Origin: a virus
IMG/VR virus record: IMGVR_UViG_3300011116_000179
Span: 1-28,611 of that record
DNA: 28,611 nucleotides
Direction: 5' to 3' (one strand)
The notes under the pieces were generated by a model. It saw only the letters and a program-made list of their open reading frames with translations. It did no database searches and was not told the origin of the DNA. This document shows, piece by piece, positions 1 to 5,025 of this stretch; within the stretch, counting starts at the first letter, position 1, and each line of letters begins with the position of its first letter. Both the position numbers and the translations under genes were made by a program.

Positions 1-2
1 CA

Positions 3-172
3 AAGGTTGCCATCACTGAAGAAGCATTTGGCAGGCAGGTGATGAGGCTGCTTTTCGGGAGCTACCCTAGCCAATGCGGTGAAACAAATAAGAGTCTAAA
101 TCAAATTTCAATAACCTTGCAAGTCCACCCTTCTTTTAACTTACCCCATCCGTGAACTTCTATCTTCCAGCC
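3..172 (+). other. Unresolved left edge; possible C-terminal end of a plus-strand gene
   Basis: One plus-strand frame is open from base 3 to a TGA at 170-172, but its last 70 bases lie opposite the 3' end of the nuclease-like gene at 101-454. Another frame ends at a TGA at 40-42, where TGATG could couple it to an ATG at 42. No domain is recognisable in either translation and the sequence is too short to judge coding potential. The minus strand of 1-100 shows no convincing gene either. Either a plus-strand gene ends here, converging on the 101-454 gene, or this is non-coding. Confidence 0.2.
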
Positions 173-454
173 TGCTCGCAAGATAGCCGGTAAGTGTTCA
201 CTTTCTGCAATCTTCTTCACCCTGGCTGAGATGTTAGCTCTTGAGGTTGTTTGAACTAAGAGCGTTTCCTCGTCCTTAAGACAAAGTATGTCGCCTATGT
301 TGAACAAGTCCTGCCTGATCCTAGCCCACGGGTTCCAGTGCTCGACGATCTGACAGACATAACCACGCTCACGAAGCGCAGCTAAAGACCTCTGAGTAGG
401 ACTTACCGACGAACGGCGTTTCTTTTTGGTATCAGCGGCAGAGATTGTCGTCAC
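101..454 (-). CDS. Small PD-(D/E)XK nuclease-like protein
   Basis: 117 aa with a GTG start; the frame is closed upstream by a TAG and there is no internal ATG. The N-terminus is lysine/arginine-rich (about residues 9-15). The core has D49, then GDILCL with D55, then LLVQTTS (Q68-T69-T70) followed by a basic helix SARVKKI. This spacing, with QxT in place of ExK, resembles short phage proteins with a restriction-endonuclease-like fold. It would act on DNA or be a degenerate, non-catalytic relative. No good ribosome binding site precedes the GTG. It is the only minus-strand gene on the early side and is divergent to the recombination operon starting at 514. The gene is probably real; the nuclease assignment is inference from motif spacing only. 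Confidence 0.6.
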   Translation of the reverse strand: MTTISAADTKKKRRSSVSPTQRSLAALRERGYVCQIVEHWNPWARIRQDLFNIGDILCLKDEETLLVQTTSRANISARVKKIAESEHLPAILRAGWKIEVHGWGKLKEGWTCKVIEI

Positions 455-461
455 GATGACA
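446..461. promoter_or_regulatory. Imperfect dyad, candidate operator in divergent region
   Basis: The arms TGTCGTC and GATGACA form an inverted repeat with one mismatch, overlapping the GTG start of the minus-strand gene and lying about 55 bases before the first plus-strand gene. The 455-513 gap between the divergent genes should contain promoters for both directions, but I see no convincing -35/-10 pair. The dyad could be chance. Confidence 0.2.
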
Positions 462-513
462 GTCTTATGGGGTTGATAAGCCTAAGATTACTCCATCGCA
501 ACAAGGAGCCAAC

Positions 514-657
514 ATGAAAATCATACTCACACAAGAGCAGTTAGAAAAAATCATTAAGGAATATTTTTACGACGACTACAACATCAAGATCAACGAGATT
601 GTATTTGCAGCTAACGTAGAACAGTTCTGCACGATCTACACAAAGGAAGCACCATGA
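514..657 (+). CDS. Phage microprotein, first gene of the early operon
   Basis: 47 aa, starting at an ATG eight bases after a clear AAGGAG-type ribosome binding site (about 500-508). It is acidic and aromatic, beginning MKIILTQEQLEKIIKEYF and then YDDYN. It has a predicted amphipathic helix near the start and no membrane segment. The stop TGA overlaps the next ATG (ATGA at 654-657), so translation is coupled. I recognise no family. The good start site, coupling and position at the head of a tightly packed operon make it likely to be a real gene; the function is unknown. Confidence 0.6.
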   Translation: MKIILTQEQLEKIIKEYFYDDYNIKINEIVFAANVEQFCTIYTKEAP

Positions 658-788
658 GCGTTGACTACGATGCCTGGTTAGATAGAAAACTTTACGAATA
701 CGACAGAGAGAGGGAACAAAATGACTACCAACAACAGTTGGAACAACAGGAGCACGAACTTGACCAAGTACAAGATAACGAGGAGTGA
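654..788 (+). CDS. Glutamine/glutamate-rich microprotein
   Basis: 44 aa, begun by an ATG that overlaps the previous stop. Composition is highly polar: a Tyr/Trp/Asp N-terminus (MSVDYDAWLDRKLYEYDRER) leads into a Gln/Glu-rich tail with runs of QQQ and QQ, likely helical. The second half overlaps, in another frame, the membrane microprotein at 721-852. There is no catalytic motif. It could be a small regulatory or host-takeover protein, but nothing in the sequence shows this. Confidence 0.5.
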   Translation: MSVDYDAWLDRKLYEYDREREQNDYQQQLEQQEHELDQVQDNEE

Positions 789-852
789 CTGGATCTTATG
801 CACAGCATTGGGGATTTGCTACGGAACACTGCTCTACCTGTTCATCAAATAA
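721..852 (+). CDS. Nested single-pass membrane microprotein
   Basis: 43 aa. The ATG at 721 follows GAGAGAGGGAACAAA, a usable ribosome binding site. The N-terminal half is polar and basic (MTTNNSWNNRSTNLTKYK, then ITRSD), followed by one hydrophobic segment of about 19 residues (WILCTALGICYGTLLYLFI) ending in lysine. The positive-inside rule predicts the N-terminus in the cytoplasm. The first 68 bases overlap the preceding gene in a different frame. The TAA stop at 850-852 lies just before the AAAGGAG site of the annealing-protein gene. A well-formed transmembrane helix in an overlapping frame with its own ribosome binding site is unlikely to be chance. The function is unknown. Confidence 0.5.
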   Translation: MTTNNSWNNRSTNLTKYKITRSDWILCTALGICYGTLLYLFIK

Positions 853-863
853 AGGAGCCAAAC

Positions 864-1394
864 ATGAAATTTGCAGAGTTAAGGAAAATAAACGTAACCG
901 AGAAGGTCGAGAAGAAAAACGGCCTTTCTTACCTGTCTTGGGCATGGGCCGTGGATACATTGTTGCAACACGATCCTACGGCCACATGGGAGTACAAGCC
1001 TTACCAAATGTGGGGCGACACAGTGATGGTGTTTTGTGAGGTAAAAGCATTCGGTGTATCTCGCACCGCACAACTTCCTGTCATGGACTACAAAAATAAG
1101 GCTATTTCTAACCCTGACGCGTTTGCAGTCAATACAGCTATGCAAAGGTGTCTGGCTAAAGCTATCTCGCTTCACGGTATTGGACTCTACATATACGCTG
1201 GAGAGGATCTGCCAGAGGAAACTAAAGAAGATCCAGCAGACCACCTCAAGATCGTGAGCAAGGCTGAGAGCATGGAAGATCTGAAGCAAGCCTTTACGAC
1301 AGCTTACAAGGCTCTAAAGAACGATCCTGAGGCTATTAAACAAATAGACGCAGCCAAAGAACAGCGCAAGAAAGAACTGACGGAGATCAAATGA
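864..1394 (+). CDS. Sak3-type single-strand annealing protein (DUF1071)
   Basis: 176 aa from the ATG at 864, which follows AAAGGAGCCAAAC; an in-frame ATG at 798 has no ribosome binding site and would overlap the membrane microprotein. The segment KKNGLSYLSWAWAVDTLL near the N-terminus, then the aromatic W-EY-P region, and AFAVNTAMQRCLAKAISLHGIGLYIYAGEDLP in mid-protein (positions about 89-120) are typical of DUF1071, grouped with Sak3-like recombinases of the Rad52-like superfamily. It would coat single-stranded DNA and anneal complementary strands, working with the YqaJ exonuclease encoded downstream. The C-terminal third is charged and helical. The stop overlaps the next start (ATGA at 1391). 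The family call is strong from memory of these motifs. Confidence 0.88.
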   Translation: MKFAELRKINVTEKVEKKNGLSYLSWAWAVDTLLQHDPTATWEYKPYQMWGDTVMVFCEVKAFGVSRTAQLPVMDYKNKAISNPDAFAVNTAMQRCLAKAISLHGIGLYIYAGEDLPEETKEDPADHLKIVSKAESMEDLKQAFTTAYKALKNDPEAIKQIDAAKEQRKKELTEIK

Positions 1395-1693
1395 GTCAGA
1401 TTCTCTCCATTGCCAAGCAATCAGGGGTTCTCATCTCACACCGAGATGAGTTCCTGAAGTCGGTGGAAAAGTTTGGCCGGTTGATGCTCAACAGGTCTAA
1501 ACCGCTAACGCCAACACAAACGGCTTACTTGGCAGCACTCGATGACTGGATGTCTCTAAACGATCTTGCAAACAAGTTCGGATGCACACCACAGAATGCT
1601 TTGAAGATGATTCGTGCCCTGGAGGCTCGCAAGTTGGTAACGAAAGAAAAACTCTACAGGAAATCCTGGGCCTTTCACTACAAACGAAAATGA
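1391..1693 (+). CDS. Small winged-helix DNA-binding protein
   Basis: 100 aa. The segment from about residue 50 reads LDDWMSLNDLANKFGCTPQNALKMIRALEARKLVTKEK, a clear helix-turn-helix followed by a wing, as in MarR- or ArsR-like folds where a short regulator reads DNA through a recognition helix. A predicted helical N-terminal segment could dimerise. It lies inside the recombination operon, coupled to both neighbours by ATGA overlaps, so it may regulate phage early genes or the divergent region at 446-513. The DNA-binding fold is well supported; the target is unknown. Confidence 0.7.
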   Translation: MSQILSIAKQSGVLISHRDEFLKSVEKFGRLMLNRSKPLTPTQTAYLAALDDWMSLNDLANKFGCTPQNALKMIRALEARKLVTKEKLYRKSWAFHYKRK

Positions 1694-2043
1694 ACCTAAA
1701 CACATTTGAAGAAGGACTGCTGGACTCGATCCAGACAGAGCGATGCAAGAAACTGCTCTGGTCTGTTATCCAACTGGCAGTCGATGATGCCTGCAAAGCA
1801 CCCTATAAAACTAGACCACAGGACGAAACGATAACTGCTTTACGATTTTTATTCGGAGACCTTTACGAGTCTGGGCTCGACAATTACCTAATGTGGCTTG
1901 ACGTTGACAGCAAAGAATTCAAGAGACGCATGGTCAATGCCATGTTCTCAGAGCGTCACGATAAGTTCACCGACTTCGAGAGACGAGCCTTCCGAGCTAA
2001 CTACAACTGGTATCTGAGAAATGAGATCAATACTGACAACTGA
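1690..2043 (+). CDS. Conserved phage protein of unknown function
   Basis: 117 aa starting at the ATG that overlaps the previous stop. The frame is open back to 1582, but that extension would lie inside the winged-helix gene. The distinctive parts are ALRFLFGDLYESGLDNYLMWLDVD and DFERRAFRANYNWYLRN near the C-terminus, a pattern I associate with small proteins in phage recombination or replication modules. It looks all-helical with an acidic middle. There is no membrane segment and no recognisable active site. Position between a DNA-binding protein and NinB suggests a DNA-related role, but this is guilt by association. Confidence 0.7.
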   Translation: MNLNTFEEGLLDSIQTERCKKLLWSVIQLAVDDACKAPYKTRPQDETITALRFLFGDLYESGLDNYLMWLDVDSKEFKRRMVNAMFSERHDKFTDFERRAFRANYNWYLRNEINTDN

Positions 2044-2440
2044 GAATGACCGTAGGAGGGTAATAGAGGCCATAGAAGCCACTGAACTTGGTTACATGGT
2101 AACTATCTCCAAACCGCCTCGTACAGCGGCTCAGAATCGGTTTTACTGGTCGATCCTGACGGCTTGCGCAGAACAGTTAATGGGCCAGCAATACACACAG
2201 GACATCTGGCACGAGTGGGCTAAGACAAGGTTTTTGCCTTCTCGTGTCGTTGAGCTTCCTGGTGGTCAAGTCAAAGAGATCGAGCCTTCGACTGCTTCGC
2301 TTACTGTTTCGGAGTTCTCGGATTTAGTAGAGCAACTTCTTCAGTACGCAATCGAGAAGGGATTGATCTGGACAGACGAGATGAAGGACGCTGAACTTGA
2401 CTTGAGGAAGATCAATGTACACCAACAAAAAACTACTTGA
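2021..2440 (+). CDS. ninB: NinB-like recombination mediator (lambda Orf family)
   Basis: 139 aa overlapping the preceding gene by 23 bases. The segment RTAAQNRFYWSILTACAEQL (residues 34-53), a WHEWAKTRFLP stretch and a helical C-terminal half match the NinB/Orf family. In lambda, Orf helps load annealing protein onto SSB-coated DNA and can replace RecFOR. The N-terminal beta segment before RTAAQN argues for the start at 2021; a later ATG at 2096 would remove it. It sits between the annealing protein and two nucleases, which fits a mediator role. Length is close to lambda NinB (146 aa). Confidence 0.82.
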   Translation: MRSILTTENDRRRVIEAIEATELGYMVTISKPPRTAAQNRFYWSILTACAEQLMGQQYTQDIWHEWAKTRFLPSRVVELPGGQVKEIEPSTASLTVSEFSDLVEQLLQYAIEKGLIWTDEMKDAELDLRKINVHQQKTT

Positions 2441-2708
2441 GGCTTGCAGGAATATTCCTTGCGGGTCTTGTTTTTGTGAAGATGGGACTGTAGTCGCTGC
2501 CCATAGGAACCAAGGAAAAGGCATGGGCATTAAAGTCTCTGATGCTTTAGTAGCATCTCTATGTTTCAAATGTCACTCATACTTAGACCAGGGAAAAGAA
2601 ATGTCTCGTGAAGAACGACGAGACTTCTGGAACCAAGCGTACATAAACACAATGCAAGCAATGATCGAACGAGGGATATTAAAGGTGCAACATGGAACAA
2701 AGAACTGA
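2415..2708 (+). CDS. YbcO/DUF1364-like HNH zinc nuclease
   Basis: 97 aa with AGGAAG before its ATG, overlapping the ninB end by 26 bases. Cysteines C11, C16, C19 and C21 lie near the N-terminus. AAH with H30 and GMGIKVSD with D43 follow, and then LCFKCHSYLDQG, giving a C50-x2-C53-H54 zinc-binding knuckle and D58. This order matches DUF1364 proteins such as E. coli YbcO and the Ref/HNH-like recombination nucleases, which bind zinc and cleave DNA. The family's usual place beside NinB-type genes supports the call. The N-terminal part is shorter than in YbcO, with clustered cysteines. Catalytic activity here is inferred. Confidence 0.8.
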   Translation: MYTNKKLLEACRNIPCGSCFCEDGTVVAAHRNQGKGMGIKVSDALVASLCFKCHSYLDQGKEMSREERRDFWNQAYINTMQAMIERGILKVQHGTKN

Positions 2709-3288
2709 TGATTGGTACAAAGCAAGGTTAGGCCATCTAACCGCTTCACGGGCCTCAGACGCGCTTGCGAAACCTGGGACGGCTACACGTAGGAACTATC
2801 AAATCCAACTCGTCACAGAGCGTCTGACAGGCTTACAGGGCGATTCTTTCACAAATGCAGCTATGCAATGGGGAACAGAACAAGAACCCGTTGCCAGAGC
2901 AGCCTACGAAGTCCATACAGGCCATTTCGTCGAGCAGACAGGGTTTCATACTCACAAGTCTATAAAGTGGCTTGGAGCGAGTCCTGATGGGTTTGCAGGG
3001 TCTGGTTTGATTGAGATTAAGTGCCCTAACTCAAACACCCATGTCGATTACTTACTAGCTAAGGAGGTTCCCACTAAATACAAACCACAAATGCTTACTC
3101 AAATGCTCGTGACAGGTAGGACTTGGTGCGACTTTGTTTCTTTCGACCCAAGGCTTCCTGAACATCTACAGTTATTCGTCGTACGTTACGAGCCTAAACC
3201 GGAAGAGCTAACCAAGATCGAGGCTGATCTAGTTGCCTTTCTCAACGAAGTTAATCAAATGGAGTTGTCGCTATGCCAAAAGAACTAA
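2692..3288 (+). CDS. YqaJ-type viral recombinase (lambda-Exo-like exonuclease)
   Basis: 198 aa, with the ATG overlapping the end of the YbcO-like gene after an AAAGGTG site. The N-terminal RTDDWYKARLGHLTASRASD is the usual YqaJ opening. Catalytic residues of the PD-(D/E)XK fold are visible: E63 in GTEQEP, D99 in GASPDG, and E108-x-K110 in LIEIKCP, with glutamines Q133 and Q137 further on. Family members degrade 5' strands of double-stranded DNA ends to give 3' overhangs for annealing. With the Sak3 protein upstream this forms a two-component recombination pair comparable to lambda Red. Length is normal for the family. Confidence 0.92.
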   Translation: MEQRTDDWYKARLGHLTASRASDALAKPGTATRRNYQIQLVTERLTGLQGDSFTNAAMQWGTEQEPVARAAYEVHTGHFVEQTGFHTHKSIKWLGASPDGFAGSGLIEIKCPNSNTHVDYLLAKEVPTKYKPQMLTQMLVTGRTWCDFVSFDPRLPEHLQLFVVRYEPKPEELTKIEADLVAFLNEVNQMELSLCQKN

Positions 3289-3494
3289 CAGGATCAATCA
3301 GCAAGAACAAGAAGAAAGAAAAGGATGTTCACCCAGACTACCGAGGTTCAGCGATGATTAACGGGGTCGAGTTTTGGATATCAGGATGGGTTAACGAGGG
3401 TTCCGACGGAAAGTATCTGGGGCTAAAGTTCCAGCAGAAAGACGGGGAAGTAAGATCAACCAAAGTCGATGACGACGATTCAGTGCCATTTTGA
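3273..3494 (+). CDS. Small basic protein with SSB-like acidic tail; candidate mini ssDNA-binding protein
   Basis: 73 aa, overlapping the exonuclease end by 16 bases, with GGAG upstream. The N-terminus (residues 8-20) is lysine-rich. The middle alternates hydrophobic and polar residues with aromatic positions (MINGVEFWISGWVNEG then KYLGLKFQQKD), which looks like a few beta strands, part of an OB fold at best. It ends in DDDDSVPF, close to the DDDIPF tail by which bacterial SSB recruits partner proteins. Placement straight after the exonuclease fits a ssDNA-binding or SSB-mimicking partner. At 73 aa it is much shorter than canonical SSB (about 150-180 aa), so the assignment is inference. Confidence 0.6.
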   Translation: MPKELTGSISKNKKKEKDVHPDYRGSAMINGVEFWISGWVNEGSDGKYLGLKFQQKDGEVRSTKVDDDDSVPF

Positions 3495-3495
3495 T

Positions 3496-3726
3496 ATGTT
3501 AAGCGTACACCACCAAACCATGCTGAAAAAGGCGTTTGCAAAGCGTCCTGCAAACATTTCGGATGATTCTCCGGTCTTAGAGAGGGTTATTCACATTATC
3601 AGATCTGAGGCTCCGGAGTGTTTTTGGAAGCCTACAGAGTTGGAAAAACGGAGGTTCTTTAATGCACCACGGCCAGGAACTCCTCACGAGGATGCGGTCT
3701 ATCCGTTCCCGAAAGGCTTATTATGA
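3496..3726 (+). CDS. Small early protein of unknown function
   Basis: 76 aa from the ATG at 3496, two bases after the previous stop; the frame is open nine codons further upstream but that part lies inside the SSB-like gene. No family recognised. It is basic in the first third and has conserved-looking proline/aromatic parts near the end (RRFFNAPRPGTPHEDAVYPF). There is no membrane segment. Its stop overlaps the next start in TTATGA. Confidence 0.55.
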   Translation: MLSVHHQTMLKKAFAKRPANISDDSPVLERVIHIIRSEAPECFWKPTELEKRRFFNAPRPGTPHEDAVYPFPKGLL

Positions 3727-3911
3727 GCAACTGGAAAGAGTTAATCGAGAATCAGACGAGGACAGAAAAGTTCAGACCCGTCGAGGAAATATGGAGGGAA
3801 CGCGGCTGGATACCTCCATCAACAGAGTGCCAAGACACAATGGCAAAGCATAAAGCGTTTAAGGAGTGGTCGATCCGTGGCATCGTGGATCAACCTTATC
3901 AAGCAAGTTAA
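3723..3911 (+). CDS. Small early protein of unknown function
   Basis: 62 aa, begun at an ATG overlapping the previous stop (ATGA). Charged and tryptophan-containing, with FRPVEEIWRERGWIPPSTE in the middle. No domain recognised. The last 35 bases overlap the next gene in another frame. Support comes from the coupled start and the tight operon layout only. Confidence 0.5.
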   Translation: MSNWKELIENQTRTEKFRPVEEIWRERGWIPPSTECQDTMAKHKAFKEWSIRGIVDQPYQAS

Positions 3912-4113
3912 GTCATCTGATGTTGGAGAGATAGCGGCAGCGTACGAAAGTGCACTGCCGTTTGTCGTTCAGGACTGGGCAAAGATGATCTTAAAGTTAG
4001 CTAAAAGCAAACGACTTCCGATCATCGAGAAGATCGAAAAGGTACACGGTGACAAGATAGGGCAGATGGTGCGAGACGAAGTTACCGCGCAACACAAAAG
4101 ACTTAAGACTTAG
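3877..4113 (+). CDS. Small basic helical protein, last gene of the early operon
   Basis: 78 aa with a GTG start preceded by AAGGAG (about 3861-3866) at good spacing. The sequence is lysine-rich and predicted helical, with WAKMILKLAKSKRLPIIEKI in the middle, which could bind DNA or form a coil. No family recognised. It ends the plus-strand operon, and its last 11 bases lie opposite the 3' end of the holin-like gene on the other strand. Confidence 0.55.
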   Translation: MASWINLIKQVKSSDVGEIAAAYESALPFVVQDWAKMILKLAKSKRLPIIEKIEKVHGDKIGQMVRDEVTAQHKRLKT

Positions 4114-4528
4114 CCGGAGGGACAACACCCTTAACGCGCTCAAAACTCCTCATCCCAGCAATCCCAAGCATCCCGCTCAAAATAACCCATAGAGCGTCGG
4201 TATCTAGCATGGGAGGAGGTTTTACCTCTCGCGGAACGATTTGTTCTGCTTGCATCCAAGTCCACGCCCAGACTAAAAGCGGGTAAGCAAGGAACTGATA
4301 GAACATCGCACCCGCACCAACCCAACCGATAGCCGGTCGCCAACCGGAAACAAACATGTTCTGGTTAGCCGCCTCGACCTTGTTGACTTCCATTTGACCA
4401 AGATCAATTGCCTGGTCGATACGCTTGGCCTCAAGCTCAAGCTCCATGCGTTCTTTGTCGGATGTGTGCAGGTCTCCGATAACCTTACCGACGCTATCAA
4501 CGATGGAAGAGATTCCGAGCAGGTTCAT
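4103..4528 (-). CDS. GTA-type 3TM holin-like membrane protein
   Basis: 141 aa from the ATG at 4528, which overlaps the endolysin stop (ATGA) and is preceded by AGGAC; an in-frame ATG eight codons upstream lacks a ribosome binding site. A charged helix (residues 22-52) leads to NQNMFVSGWRPAIGWVGAGA, the hallmark of the GTA_holin_3TM family. A long hydrophobic stretch follows (about 66-92, with YPLLVWAWTWMQ), and then a second one (about 112-127). Such proteins sit in the inner membrane and may form lesions for endolysin release. Its position directly after the endolysin supports a lysis role. It is the last gene of the late operon. Confidence 0.8.
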   Translation of the reverse strand: MNLLGISSIVDSVGKVIGDLHTSDKERMELELEAKRIDQAIDLGQMEVNKVEAANQNMFVSGWRPAIGWVGAGAMFYQFLAYPLLVWAWTWMQAEQIVPREVKPPPMLDTDALWVILSGMLGIAGMRSFERVKGVVPPAKS

Positions 4529-5025
4529 AGCTTGAGCGTCCTGTTGATCCAACCCAACATGAACTTCATTTGACTTCTGTCTCGCGTCACGATGTCACGA
4601 TAACGAGCAATCTTTGCCAGCGCGTAATAAGCCACAAATAGTTCAGGATTGGCTTGGTTGAGTGCAGATATAGTCTTGGGGCCAATAACGCCGTCTGGGG
4701 CCGTTTTAACGCATATCTGGGCAAGTTTGATAGATACGGGAACGCCAGCATTGACAGCAAAGTTAAAGAGGGACGAGGCTATAACGTCATGCGTTAAGTC
4801 ATCGCCTTTGATCTTGTTCCAGAAGTTCTCTTTATAGAAGTCTCGGACTAACTGCGTTGGAGGTGTTTCCTGGTAGTCGATATGCTGCCAGCCTTCCCAT
4901 TTGGGGTGCATCTTGCGAGCAATACCCGCATAGGTCTGACCGCCTCGATCTCCCTGAACTTCATGCAGGACGTAACCTCCTTCGTCCTCCATCATCTTGT
5001 CAAACGCTTGTTCAAAGTTAGCCAA
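4525..5025 (-). CDS. GH108 endolysin with PG-binding domain
   Basis: 166 aa using a TTG start at 5025, preceded by GAGGAG at six-base spacing. An ATG at 5169 in the same frame would lie deep inside the upstream gene and give a leader unrelated to the family. Residues 9-34 contain DEGGY with the catalytic glutamate E15 and GDRGGQTYAGI, matching glycosyl hydrolase family 108 lysozymes. Residues about 104-123 (CVKTAPDGVIGPKTISALN) match the PG_binding_3 domain usual at the C-terminus of these enzymes. It cleaves peptidoglycan glycan strands. There is no signal peptide, so export needs a holin. It overlaps the metallophosphoesterase end by eight bases. Confidence 0.9.
   Translation of the reverse strand: MANFEQAFDKMMEDEGGYVLHEVQGDRGGQTYAGIARKMHPKWEGWQHIDYQETPPTQLVRDFYKENFWNKIKGDDLTHDVIASSLFNFAVNAGVPVSIKLAQICVKTAPDGVIGPKTISALNQANPELFVAYYALAKIARYRDIVTRDRSQMKFMLGWINRTLKL

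Noticed and set aside
455-513. Sigma70 promoters in the divergent gap
   Set aside because: No -35/-10 pair with acceptable spacing is convincing by eye; only the weak dyad is listed.
798-863. N-terminal extension of the DUF1071 gene from ATG 798
   Set aside because: No ribosome binding site, overlaps the nested membrane frame, and the family starts at the KFAEL region after AAAGGAG.
785-1039. 84-aa plus-strand frame starting at GTG 785
   Set aside because: It runs through the membrane microprotein and the annealing-protein gene in another frame and has no family features.
879-1289. 136-aa minus-strand frame opposite the annealing protein
   Set aside because: Cysteine/histidine-rich nonsense-like composition and antisense to a well-supported gene.
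4649-4837. 62-aa plus-strand frame opposite the endolysin
   Set aside because: Antisense to a clear GH108 gene; no ribosome binding site.
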